Part shown: positions 51,518 to 62,850 of the stretch, piece by piece
Layout of the letters: the number at the start of each line of letters is the position of its first letter
Position numbering within the stretch: position 1 is the stretch's first letter
From: Cymbidium sinense
Lineage: Eukaryota > Streptophyta > Magnoliopsida > Asparagales > Orchidaceae
Length of the DNA: 64,000 nucleotides
Direction of reading: 5' to 3'
NCBI GenBank assembly: GCA_021442155.1
Contig: CM038214.1
Location: 142,762,040-142,826,039, forward strand
Translations under genes and position numbers: made by a program
The notes under the pieces: generated by a model
What the model was told of the DNA's origin: nothing
The model's database searches: none
The model's input: only the letters and a program-made list of their open reading frames with translations

Positions 51518-51923
51518 AGAATAAGAACCTTGATGGTAAAACATCACCACAACTGTGCTCACTCTAAATCTAGAAAGGCTAAGAGGGTTGCAATTAGCAG
51601 GCGGGATTTGGTGGTGCCGGGATCTGGAGGTGGTGAAGGTGGTGAAGGGGAGAGTGATGAGGTAATAGCCATGGTGGTGTGGAGGGAGAGATGGGATATG
51701 ATGATGGATCCCGCTACTGAGAGGTTGATGGGAACTGGAGAAAAAAACGATCTACTACTTATGGAACTATTTCTTTATAAGACATGGTTCTAATTATCTG
51801 GTTTTGATTTGCTCTATGCGCTCATTTTTATTTATGTCAAGTGTCTTAGAAAACTTAGTGTGTTACTTGGTTGATGAAATCAAAAAAGAAAAATGTTCAA
51901 TCAATTTGTTCTCTAAAAAAAAA
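51518..51923 (+). pseudogene. GRP fragment 7
   Basis: It starts AGAATAAGAACCTTGATGG (NKNLDG). The Gly-rich coding is partly replaced and shifted, with GGAGGTGGTGAAGGTGGTGA remaining. The 3'UTR is present (GTGTCTTAGAAAACTTAGTG, GATGAAATCAAAAAAG) and ends in A-rich DNA. The open frame at 51530-51793 is out of the GRP frame. Confidence 0.75.
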
Positions 51924-52504
51924 CCAAAAACCCTAAACCCTAAACCCTAAACCCCAAACCCTAAATCCTAAAAACCTAAATTCCTAAACATAAATTAAAT
52001 AAAAATAAAATAAATAAAGAAACCTAAACCTAAATAAAATAAAATAAGTAAAATAAAATAAAAACCTAAACAATAACCTAAATCTAAACATAAACCTAAG
52101 CCAAAACCCAAAAGTAAAATAAAATAAAAAATAAAAACAAAACTAAAATAAATTAAATAAAAACCTAAACTAAACTAAAAAAATAAAATAAACATAAAAA
52201 TAAAATAAAAATTAAACATAAAATAAAATAAAATAAAGCTAAAATAAAATAAAATAAAAACTAAATAAAACCTAAACATAAAAAATAAACTTATAAATTA
52301 ATAAAAAATAAAACCTAAACCCTAAAATAAAAAAAAACCTAAACCTAAAATAAAAAAATAAAATAAACCTATCTTAACTAAATAAATAAAACCTAAGCCT
52401 AAACTTAAAATGAACTAAACCTAAACAAATCCTAAACTAAATAAAATAAACTAAACTAAAAATAAACATAAACCTAAATTGAAAATTAAAACCTAAAAAA
52501 AAAC

Positions 52505-52506
<2 letters not shown>

Positions 52507-52551
<45 letters not shown>
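52507..52551 (+). repeat. 45-nt homopolymer A
   Basis: An uninterrupted run of about 45 A, then TATAAAAAT. The second duplication copy has no such run; about 100 bases of CCTAAA/AAATAAA stand at that point instead (about 57424-57530). Confidence 0.95.
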
Positions 52552-52556
<5 letters not shown>

Positions 52557-52735
52557 AAATAAACCTAAACCTAAACCTAAACCTACAAAATAAAATAAAA
52601 TAAAAAACCTAAACTTAAATAAATAAACCTAAAATAAATAAACTAAATTAAATAAAAATAAAAAATAAACCTAAATAAAAATATAATAAAATAAACTAAA
52701 ATAAATAAAAAATAAACTAAATAAACCTAAATCTA

Positions 52736-52753
52736 CCGATTTATGTAATTTTA
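52736..52753 (+). repeat. Higher-order box
   Basis: ACCGATTTATGTAATTTT, duplication copy 1. Confidence 0.5.
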
Positions 52754-53158
52754 AAAAAAAATCGAAACCCTAAATGCTAAATCATAAAAAACCCTAAACC
52801 CTTGACCTTAAACCCTAAATCAAAAATCTAAACCCTAACCCTAAACCCTAAAAGCATAAACCCTAAGACCCTAAATCCTAAAACATAAATCCTAAATCCT
52901 AAACCTACAACCTTAAACCCTAAACCCCAAACACTAAACCCTAAACCCTAAACCCTAATTCTAAACCCTAAACCCTAAAATCTTAAACCATAAAACCTAA
53001 ACCCAAAACTCCAAACCCTACACCCTAAACCCTAAACCTTAAACCCTAAACCCTAAACCCTAAACCTCAAACCCTAAACATAAACCTAAAGTAACTAAAT
53101 AAATTAAAAAATAAAATGAAAACCTAAATTCTAATAACCCTAAACCTATCTAAACCTA

Positions 53159-53648
53159 AGAATGGGAAGAACCTGACAAGAGGAACATCACAATCAACCA
53201 GTCTCAGTCTAAATCTAGTGATGGAGGTGAAGGTGGAGGCGGTGGTTATCACAGTGGTGGTGGGGGATCTAGTGGTGCTGGTGGATATGGAGGTGATGGT
53301 TGGAGAAGTGGTGGTTATGGAGGTGAAAGGAGCGATGGAGGTTACAGTCGTGGTGGTGGTGGAGGGAGAGATCAGGGATATGATGGCGGATCCTGCTACT
53401 TGAGAGGCTAGAGTGGTTCTGTTGGGAACTGGAGAAATGTAAAAATGACCTCGATCTAATTTGTTGCTTATGGAACTGTCTTTATAGTAGAGATGGTTAT
53501 AGTTATCTATGGTTTTTGATTTGCTCCATGTGTGCTCATTTTTATCAATGCCATGGCTTGTGCCGTAGAAAACTTGGTGTGTTAGTTGGTTCATGAAATT
53601 GAAAAGAATAAATGTTGAATATTAATTTGTTCTCTTTTAAAAAAAACC
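53159..53648 (+). pseudogene. GRP fragment 8, best-preserved complete copy
   Basis: It reads NGKNL at the start, then after a small indel RNITINQSQSKSS, the tail of the RRM (family pattern RxITVNEAQSR). The open Gly-rich C terminus follows, including GGEGGGGGYHSGGGG, GAGGYGGDGWRSGGYGG and SDGGYSRGGGGGRDQGYDGG, then a TAG near 53410. The 3'UTR and an A tail complete it. The whole N-terminal part of the RRM, with RNP1 and RNP2, is missing. The long minus-strand frame at 53124-53594 is an antisense shadow of the Gly codons. It is the first-copy member of the 4.9-kb duplication. Confidence 0.85.
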
Positions 53649-54433
53649 AAAACCCCTAAATAATAAACTAAAACCAACCTATACTAAACCTAAACCCTCA
53701 ACCCCAAAACACTAAACCCTAAACCCTAAACCCTAATCCCTAAACCCTAAACATAAAACCTAAACCATAAACCCTAAACCATAACCTAAACCCCAAACCC
53801 TAAACCTTAAAATGCTAAACCTAAACCTAAACTAACAAAACTTAAAAATAAAATAAATAAAAAAGCCTAAACTAAAATAAAATAAAATAAAAATCTATAC
53901 TAAAACCTAAACCTAAACTTAAACCTAAAAAGAAAATAAACTAAGAAATAAAACTAAACTAGAAAAAATAAATTAAAACCAAAATAAAAATAAAAAAAAC
54001 TAAAAAACTAAAATAAAAAATAAAATAAACCTAAAATAAAAGAAAAAAAGAAACTAAATAAAAACTTAAGCCTAAAGAATAAACCCAAAAAAATACCTAA
54101 AATTAATAACAATAAAACCTAAACCCTAATAAAAAAAATCCTAAACCTAAAATAAAAATAGAATAAACCTAAACCAAAACTAAAATAAATAAAACCTAAA
54201 CCTAAACCTAAAATATACTAAACCTAAATCCTAAATAAAATAAAATAAACTAAATATAAACATATACCTAAACATAAAAATAAAACCTAAAAGTAAACCT
54301 AAAATGAAAACCTAAAACCTACACATAAAAAAAAAAATAAAATGAAAACCTAAACCTAAACTTAAACCTAAACCTTAAAAATAAACTAAAATAAAAAACC
54401 TAAACTAAAATAAATAAACCCAAAATAAATAAA
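53649..54433. repeat. Telomere-like array between GRP 8 and RTE fragment
   Basis: About 180 bases of CCCTAAA, then AAATAAA/CCTAAA. No gene is seen. Confidence 0.88.
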
Positions 54434-55098
54434 ATAATAACAACAACAATAACAACAACAAAACTACAATAAGCCATTATCCCACTAAGTGGTCTCATGA
54501 ATCATTTATCTCATGTGTCTTATTATGTGTCGATTTCATTCAATTAAGTATACTGGGGTCTTTTATACATCTTAACCATGTCTTTTTGGTTTACCTCTAC
54601 CTTTCTTAACATAAGGCAACTCTAATGCATATACTCTCTAACCGTCATTTGATGGGTGACGCTTGGTAAACCATCTAAGGTGACTCTCTAATTTTATCTA
54701 CCACTAAAGCTACTCCAACTTAACATACACATTTCACATTTTATCTCTAAGAGTACAACCACTAATCCACCTGAGCATCCTCATCTCTGCAACACTTAAA
54801 TTAGTCTCATGCTTCTTTTTTATTGTCCAACATTCTACACCATAAATCATTATAAGTTTTACCACCATCTTATAAAATTTTTCTTTAGGTTTAACTGGTA
54901 CTTTTCTATCACACAAAAGTTAGATGCATTCCACCCACTTCAAACCATCCAACTTGAATTCTACTAATAACATCCCCATCTATTTTACCATCACATTGAA
55001 CAATAGAGCCTAAATATTTAAATCACTAACTCTTAATGACTTGTTCACATAATGTCATAACACTATCTATAACTTCTACAACTAAAATTACAATCCAT
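54434..55098 (-). mobile_element. RTE-like LINE 3' fragment, copy 1
   Basis: On minus the reading frame 54916-54734 carries KVPVKPKEKFYKMVVKLIMI, then YGVECWTIKKKHE and LSVAEMRMLRWISG. These are the conserved C-terminal words of RTE-type reverse transcriptases (LYGxECW, AEMRMLRWMCG). The frame is lost on both sides. The element ends in GGCTTATTGTAG and a GTT-rich microsatellite (AAC/ATAAC on plus, 54436-54465), a typical RTE-type simple-repeat end. It is inserted in the AAATAAA array and opposite in strand to the L1-type LINEs. Confidence 0.8.
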
Positions 55099-55196
55099 AA
55101 ATAAACTAAACTAAATAAAAATAAAAATAAACCTAATAAAAAAATAAAAAATAAAAAACTAAAATTACTAAAAAAATAAACTAAATAAACCTAAAC

Positions 55197-55215
55197 CTAC
55201 TAGTTTACTTAATTT
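55197..55215 (+). repeat. Higher-order box, consensus copy
   Basis: CCTACTAGTTTACTTAATT; the clearest example in the window. Confidence 0.65.
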
Positions 55216-55659
55216 AAAATAAATAAAAATAAATAAAATAAACCCTAAACCCTAAAAACAAAACCTAAACCTTAAATATAAACCCTAAACTAAAACCTAA
55301 ATCCTAAACCTAACCCTAAAAAACCTAAAAACCCTAAACCTAAAAAACTAAAAAGAAACCTAAACTAAATAAAAATAATAAATAAGAAAACATAAACCTA
55401 AATAAAATATAAACTAAAATAAAACCTAAACTAAAACCTAAACATAAACTTAACTAAACCTAAACCTAAACCTAAACCTAAAATAAATTAAAATGAAATA
55501 TAAAACTAAACTAAAAATATACCAAAATAAACTAAAAATAAAAAAATCCAAAAATAATAAACCTAAATATAATAAAAACTATACATAAAATAAAATAAAA
55601 ACTAAATGAAAACATAAACATAAAAATAAACTTAAAAAGTAAACTAAATAAACATAAAC

Positions 55660-55678
55660 CTAATGGTTTACTTAATTT
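55660..55678 (+). repeat. Higher-order box
   Basis: CTAATGGTTTACTTAATTT, identical to the copy at about 60582. Confidence 0.6.
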
Positions 55679-56575
55679 AAAAAAAAAACCTAAACCCTAA
55701 ACTGTAAACCTAAAATCCTAAACCCTAAACCCTAAACCCTAAAACTAACTCTAAACCCTAAACCTACAACCCTAAAATAATAAACCCTAAACCTAAATCT
55801 AAAACCCAAAACCTAAACCAAAAGTAATAAAACCCAAAAAATTAACAAAAAAACCTAAACTAAAATAAAAATAATAAAATAAAATAAAACCTAAAATAAA
55901 ACCTAATCTAAACCTAAAAAATAAAATAATAAAAGTAAACTAAAACAAAATAAATAAAAACCTAAACTAAACTAAAAAAATAAAATAATGTTAAGAATAA
56001 AATACATAAATAAAATAAAAACTAAAAGTAAAATAAAAATAAAATAAACATAAAATAAAATAAAATAAAAACTAAACTTAAAAACTGAACCTAAAAATAA
56101 AACCTAAGTAAATAGAAAATAATACCCAAACCCTAAACTAAAAATACTTAACCTAAAATAAAAATAAAATAAACCTAAATTTAAAATAAAATAGGTTAAA
56201 CTAAAATAAATAAAACCTAAACCGAAACCTAAACCTTAAACTAAATAAAATAAAATAAACTAATTATAAACCTAAACCTAAACTAAAAAATAAACCTAAA
56301 ACCTAAAATAAAATGTAAAATCTAAACTTAAAAAAATAAATAAAACCTAAAATAAACCTAAAAAAATAAAATAAAACCTAAATCTAAAAAAAAATAAAAT
56401 AAAATAAACTAAAAAAATAAGCATAAACCTAAACCTAAACTAAAAAATAAATAAACTAAAATAGAAAACCTAAACTAAAATAAATAAACCTAAAATAAAT
56501 AAACTAAGCTAAATAAAAATGAAAAATAAACCAAAATAAAAATAAAAAAATAAATTAACTAAATAAAACTAAACC

Positions 56576-56594
56576 TACTAGTTTACTTAATGTT
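56576..56594 (+). repeat. Higher-order box
   Basis: CTACTAGTTTACTTAATGT; its partner at about 61498 is CTACCAGTTTACTTAATGT. Confidence 0.6.
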
Positions 56595-58088
56595 TTTTAA
56601 AAAAACCTTAAACCCTAAACCCTAAATCCTAAATTTTAAACCATAAACCCTAAAATTGACCCTAAGCCCTAAAACAAATCCTAAACCCTAAACCTTAAAC
56701 CTACAACTTTAATCCTACAACCCTAAACCCTAAAACCCCAAACCCTAAATCGTAAAAACCTAAAACCTAAACCAAAAGTAAATAAATCCTAAAAACTAAA
56801 GTACATAAACAAACCTAAGCATAAATAAAATAACAAATATATAAAATAAAACCTAAACTAAACCTAAACCTAAAATAATTCAAAATAAAAAAGAAAAAAT
56901 AAACTAAAATAAAATAAATAAAAGCCTAATCTAAACTACAAATAAAATCAAGCTAAGAATAAAAAACCTAAACAAAATAAAAACTAAACATAAAATAAAA
57001 ATAAAATAAAACTAAATAAAATTTAACCTACAAAATGAAAATAAAAAATAAGACCTAAAAATAAATAATAAATAAAACCCAAACTCTATACTAAAAAAAA
57101 AAACTTAACCTAAAAGAAAAATGAATTAAACTAAATAAAATAAACCTAAACCTAAACTAAACTAAACTAAACTAAAATAAATAAAACCTAAACCTAAACC
57201 TAAAGTAAACTAACCTAAACCATGAACTAAATAAAATCAAATAAAAAATAAAAACCTAAACCTAAACAAAAAAAATAAAACCTAAAAATAAACCTAAAAC
57301 CTAAATCCTAAACCCTAAACCCTAAAATGCTAAAACCTAAATCTAAACTAAAACCTAAAAATAATCCTAAACTAAATAAAATAAACTAAACTAAAAATAA
57401 ACATAAACCTAAATTGAAAAATAAAAACCTATAAATATAAAATAAAAACCTAAACCTAAACCTAAAAATAAAAAATAAAACCTACACGTAAAAAAAATAT
57501 AAAAATAAAACTAAACCAAAAAATAAATATTAACCTAAACCTAAACCTAAAAAATAAAATAAAATAAAAAACATAAACTTAAATAAATAAACCTAAAATA
57601 AATAAACTAAACTAAATAAAAATAAAAAATAAACCTAAATAAAAATATAATAAAATAAACTAAAATAAATAAAAAATAAACTAAATAAACCTAAATCTAT
57701 AATAATTTAAAACCCTAAACCCTAAATGCTAAATCATAAAAACCCTAAACCTGACCTAAACCCCAAAACCAAAATCTAAATCCTAACCCTAAACCCTAAA
57801 AGCATAAAACCTAAGACCCTAAACCCGAAAACATAAATCCTAAATCCTAAACCTACAACCTTAAACCCTAAACCCCAAACACTAAACCCTAAACCCTAAA
57901 ATCAACCCTAAACCCTATAAACCATAAAACCTAAAACCCAAAACTCCAAACCCTACACCTAAACCCTAAACCTTAAACTAAATGTAAACCCTAAACCCTA
58001 AACTAAACCTAAACATAAACCTAAAGTAACTAAATAAATTAAAAATAAATTAAACCTAAATTCTAATAACCTAAACATATCTAAACCA

Positions 58089-58458
58089 AGAATGGGAAGA
58101 ACCTAGTAAAACATCATCAACTGCTCCTAAATCTAAATGGAGGTGAAGGTGGAAATAAAAGGTGGTGGGGATCTAAATGGATATGGAGGTGGTGGTTGGA
58201 GAATGGTTATAAAAAAAATAAAGGGAGAGATGGATATGATGGATCCACTTAAAGAGGCTAAAAACTAGAGAAACATAAAATGAATCTAATTTTTATGGAA
58301 CTGTCTTTATAGTAGAGATGGTTATAGTTATCTGTGGTTTTTGATTTGCTCCATGTGTGCTCATTTTTATCAATGCCATGGCTTGTGTATTAGAAAACTT
58401 GGTGTGTTAGTTGGTTCATGAAATCAAAAAGAATAAATGTTGAATATGAATAAAAAAA
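58089..58458 (+). pseudogene. GRP fragment 9, patch-eroded duplicate of fragment 8
   Basis: It follows fragment 8 closely in the 3'UTR (TTATGGAACTGTCTTTATAG, TTTGCTCCATGTGTGCTC). In the coding part, about 100 bases are missing in several patches with AAATAAAA-like fillers, so the Gly-rich frame is destroyed. Remaining words are GGAGGTGAAGGTGGA and GGATATGGAGGTGGTGG. Confidence 0.8.
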
Positions 58459-59268
58459 CCAAAACCCTAAATAATAAACTAAAATTTGAACCTATAAAAC
58501 CTAAACCCTCAACCCTAAACACTAAACCCTAAATAATAAACCCTAATCCCTAAACCCTAAACATAAAAAACCTAAACCCTAAACCATAAATCCTAAACCC
58601 CAAACCCTAAACCTTAAAATGCTAAACCTAAACCTAAACTAACTAAAACTTAGAAATAAAATAAATAAAAAGCCTAAACTAAAATAAAATAAAATAAAAA
58701 TCTATACTAAAACCTAAACCTAAACTTAAACCTAAACTAAAAACTAAAAGAAAATAAACTAAGAAATAAAAACTAAACTAGAAAAAAATAAATTAAAACC
58801 AAAACTAAACTAAAAAATAGAAAACCAAAATAAAATAAAAACTAAAAATAAAATAAAAATAAAATAAACCTAAATTTAAGAGAAAATAAAACTAAATAAA
58901 ACTTAAGCCTAAAGAATAAACCTAAAAATAAAACCTAAAATTATTAAACAATAAAACCTAAACCCTAATAAAAAAATCCTAAACCTAAAATAAAATAAAA
59001 TAAACCAACCTAAACTAAAATAAATAAAACTTAAACCTAAACCTAAAATATTCTAAACCTAAACCCTAAATAAAATAAAATAAACTAATTATAAACATAT
59101 ACCTAAACTAAAAAATAAAACCTAAAAGTAAACCTAAAATGAAAACCTAAAACCTACACCTAAAAAAAATAAAATGAAAACCTAAACTAAACTTAAACCT
59201 AAACCTTAAAAATAAACAAAAATAAATAACCTAAACTAAAATAAATAAACCTAAAATAAACAAAATAA
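58459..59268. repeat. Telomere-like array between GRP 9 and RTE copy 2
   Basis: Matches 53649-54433 step by step, with small indels. No gene is seen. Confidence 0.88.
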
Positions 59269-59931
59269 ACAACAATAATAACAACAACAACAACAACAAC
59301 AACAACAACTACAACAAGCCATTATCCCACTAAGTGGGGTCGGCTACATGAATCATTTATCTCCATTGTGTCTTATTATGTGTCAGATTTCCATTCAATT
59401 CACGTATACTAAGGTCATCTTTTATACATCTTAACCATGTCTTTTTTGGTTTACCTCTACCTTTCTTAACATAAGGCAACTCTAATGCATATACTCTTCT
59501 AACCGGGTCATTTGATGGTGACGCTAAAATAAGGTGACTATCTAATTTTATCTACTAAAGCTACTAACTTTTAACATACACATTTCACATTTTATCTCTA
59601 AGAGTACTAATCACTTGAGCATCCTCATCTAAAACTCTTAAATTAGTCTCATCTTTTATTGGCCAACATTCACACCATAAATCATTACGTGTCTTACCAC
59701 CATCTTATAAAATTTTCTTGAGGTTTAACTACTTTTCTATCACACTACAAGCTAGATGCATTCCTCCACTTCAACCATCCAACTTGAATTCTACTAATAA
59801 ACTCCATCTATTTCACCATCACATTGAACAATAGAGCCTAAATATCTAAATCAAAACCTTTCTAATGACTTGTTCACCTAATGTCATAACACTATCTCTA
59901 TAACTTCTACAACTAAAATTACAATCCATAA
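59269..59931 (-). mobile_element. RTE-like LINE 3' fragment, copy 2
   Basis: Duplicate of the fragment at 54434-55098. The AAC microsatellite (59269-59310) is longer and purer than in copy 1. The RT C-terminal words are interrupted by patch losses; for example, the region encoding LSVAEM in copy 1 is shortened near 59630. AAGTGGGGTCGGCTACATGA near 59333 is more complete than in copy 1, so each copy keeps parts the other has lost. Confidence 0.8.
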
Positions 59932-60581
59932 ATAAACTAAACTAAATAAAAATAAAAATAAACCTAAATAAAAATAAAAAATCAAATAAAGTAAAATAAC
60001 TAAAAAATAAACTAAATAAACCTAAACCTACTTTAATTTAAAAAACAAAAAATAAAAAAATAAAAATAAAACCTAACCAACTAAACCCTAAACCCTAAAC
60101 CATAAACTTACAACCCTAAGCACAAACCCTAAACCTTAAAACCATAAACCCTAAACTCTAAAACCTACAATCCTAAACCCTTAACCCTAAACCCTAAACC
60201 CTAAAACCTAAACCCCAAACCTTAAATAGTAAACCCTAAACCCTAAAAACTTAAAAAGCGAAACCTAAACTAAATAAAATCTAAAAATAAATTAAATAAG
60301 AAAACATAAACCTAAATAAAATATAAACTAAAATAAAAACCTAAACTAAAACCTAAACATAAACTTAACCCTAAACCTAAACCTAAACCTAAACCTAAAA
60401 ATAAATTAAAATGAAATATAAAAACTAAACTAAATATATAAATAAAATAAAAAACTAAAATAAAAAATCCTAAAAACAATAAACCTAAATATAATAAAAA
60501 CTATACATAAAATAAAATAAAAACTAAATGAAAACATAAACTTAAAAATAAACTTTAAAAGTAAACTAAATAAACATAAAC

Positions 60582-60600
60582 CTAATGGTTTACTTAATTT
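60582..60600 (+). repeat. Higher-order box
   Basis: CTAATGGTTTACTTAATTT, duplication copy 2. Confidence 0.6.
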
Positions 60601-61497
60601 AAAAAAAAACCTAAACCCTAAATCGTAAACCTAAAATCCTAAACCCTAAACCCTAAAACTAGCTCTAAACCCTAAACCTACAACCCTAAAACCCTAAACA
60701 ATGCTAAACCCTAAAAACCCAAAAACCTAAACCAAAAGTAAATAAAACCTAAAAATAAAATTAACAAAAAACCTAAACTAAAATAAAAAATAATAAAATA
60801 AAATAAAAACCTAAACTAACACCTAAACCTAAACCTAAAATAAAATAAAATAATCAAAGTAAACTAAATCAAAATAAATAAAACCTAAACTAAACTAAAA
60901 AATAAAATAAATTTAAGAATAAAATACATAAATAAAATAAAACTAAACAAAATAAAAATAAAATAAACCTAAATAAAATAAAATAAAAAAACTAAACTTA
61001 AAACTAACCTAAAAAAATAAAACCCAAGTAAATAGAAAATAATACCCAAACCCTAAACTAAAAATACTTAACCTAAAATAAAAAAATAAAATAAACCTAA
61101 ACCTAAAATAAAATAAGTTAAACTAAAATAAATAAAACTAAACCTAAACCTAAACCTTAAACTAAATAAAATAAAATAAACTAAATATAAACCTAAACCT
61201 AAACTAAAAAATAAACCTAAAAAAAACCTAAAATAAAAATTTAAAATCTAAACTTAAAAAAATAAAATAAAAACCTAAAGCTAAACCTAAAAATAAAAAA
61301 TAAAACCCAAACCTAAAAAATAAAATAAAAATAAAACTAAACTAAAATTAACCATAAACCTAAACCTAAAAAAATAAAATAAAATAGAAACCTAAACTAA
61401 AATAAATAAACCTAAAATAAATAAACTAAGCTAAATAAAATGACAAATAAACATAAATAAAAATAAAAAACTAAATAAACTAAATAAAACTAAAACC

Positions 61498-61516
61498 TAC
61501 CAGTTTACTTAATGTT
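61498..61516 (+). repeat. Higher-order box
   Basis: CTACCAGTTTACTTAATGT, duplication copy 2. Confidence 0.6.
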
Positions 61517-62831
61517 TTTAAAAAAAACCTTAAACCCTATACCCTAAACCTAAATTTTAAACCCTAAACCCTAAAATAGACCGTAAGCCCTAAATCAAAT
61601 CCTAAACCCTAAACCTTAAACCTACAACTTTAATCCTACAACCCTAAACCCTAAAACCCAAACCTAAACTAAAAAAAACCTAAAACCTAAACCAAAAAGT
61701 AAATAAATAAAAAACTAAATTAAATAAACAAACCTAAGCATAAATAAAATAAAAATATAATAAACCTAAACAAAAAACCTAAACCTAAAATAATTCAAAA
61801 TAAAAGAAAATAAACTAAAATAAAATAAATAAAACCTAATCTAAACTACAAAATAAAATCAAGCTAAGAATAAAACCTAAACAAAATAAAACTAAATAAA
61901 ATAAAAATAAATTAAAATAAAAACTAAATAAAAACCTAAACCTAAAAAATGAAAATAAAAATAAACCTAAAATAAATAATAAAAACCCAAACTCTATACT
62001 AAAATAAAACTTAACCTAAAAGAAAATAAATTAAACAAAATAAAATAAACCTAAACCTAAACTAAAGTAAACTAAACTAATATAAATGAAACCTAAACCT
62101 AAACCTAAAGTAAACTAAACCTAAACCATGAACTAAATAAACTAAAAATAAACCTAAACCTAAACTAAAAAATAATACCTAAAAATAAACCTAAAACCTA
62201 AATCCTAAACCCTAAACCCTAAAAAAGCTAAAACCTAAATCTAAACTAAATGAAACATAAAAAATAAAAAATAAATAAAAAACATAAACCAAAATAAAAT
62301 AATAAAATAAAATAGAATAAAAATCAAAACTAAAACCTGAACCTAAACCTAAACCTAAAAAAAAAAAAAACTAAACTAAAATTAAATAAATAAAAACCTG
62401 AACTAAAATAAAGAAAACCTAAACTCTAATCTAAAAAAGGCGTAAACCTAAAATAAACATAAAATAAACCTAAACCTTAAACTAAATCTAAACCAAACTA
62501 AATAAAATTAAATTAAAAAAATGGACCTAAACTAAACTAAAATAATACCAAAAAAATATACCTACAATAAAAAACCTAAACCTAAAATAAAAAAAAATAA
62601 AATAAAAAACTAAACTTAAACCTGAAAATAAAAATAAAATCTACACATAAACAAATAAAAATAAAACTAATTGAAATAAATAAACCTAAACCTAAACTTA
62701 AAACTTAAAAAATAAACTAAAAAAATAAACCTAAAATAAATAAACTAAACTAAATAAAAATAAAAATAAACCTAAATAAGAATAAAAAATAAAAAACTAA
62801 AATAAATAAATAAAACTAAATAAGCCTAAAC

Positions 62832-62850
62832 CTACTAGTTTAGTTAATTT
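62832..62850 (+). repeat. Higher-order box
   Basis: CTACTAGTTTAGTTAATTT, one change from the consensus. Confidence 0.6.

Larger units (their letters stand above)
51924..53158. repeat. Telomere-like array before GRP 8
   Basis: CCCTAAA decays to AAATAAA. From about 52427 it belongs to the first copy of the 4.9-kb tandem duplication. A 45-A run lies at 52507-52551. The box at 52736 precedes about 350 bases of clean CCCTAAA, then AAAGTAACTAAATAAATTAA. Confidence 0.88.
52427..57345 (+). repeat. Tandem duplication, copy 1 (~4.9 kb)
   Basis: The sequence from AATCCTAAACTAAATAAAAT at about 52427 onward is repeated from about 57362. The order of landmarks is the same: box, GRP fragment, RTE fragment, box, TAATGGTTTACTTAATTT box, TTTAATCCTACAACC, and a GCTAAAACCTAAATCTAAAC end. 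Offsets between pairs are close to 4,930. Confidence 0.8.
55099..58088. repeat. Telomere-like array, continuing duplication copy 1 and entering copy 2
   Basis: Boxes at 55197, 55662 and 56576 each lead into cleaner CCCTAAA. The duplication boundary lies near 57345-57362. A weaker box remnant is at about 57697. AAAGTAACTAAATAAATTAA precedes GRP 9. No gene is seen. Confidence 0.88.
57346..62245 (+). repeat. Tandem duplication, copy 2 (~4.9 kb)
   Basis: Second copy of the unit that starts at about 52427. It has the same landmark order but many short internal losses. G/C-containing patches of copy 1 are repeatedly shortened or replaced by A-rich strings, clearest in the GRP and RTE segments. Confidence 0.8.

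Noticed and set aside
53218..53403. Val/Met-rich plus frame beside GRP 8, and similar frames at 10007-10195, 35974-36168 and 51530-51793
   Set aside because: Shifted frames of the GRP fragments; the correct frame gives the Gly-rich tail.
53124..53594. 156-residue minus-strand Ser/Thr/Ile-rich open frame (and its like at 63760-63996)
   Set aside because: It is the antisense of the GRP Gly-rich codons. The sense strand gives a known family, and the antisense has no start context or homologue that I recognise.
53159..53648. GRP 8 as a functional gene
   Set aside because: RNP1, RNP2 and the start codon are absent, an indel breaks the RRM tail, and CCCTAAA satellite lies where a promoter would be.
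54436..54465. AAC-rich run as a coding poly-Asn/Gln tract or CRISPR-like array
   Set aside because: It is the simple-repeat 3' end of the minus-strand RTE-like fragment. There are no spacers or regular repeat-spacer units.
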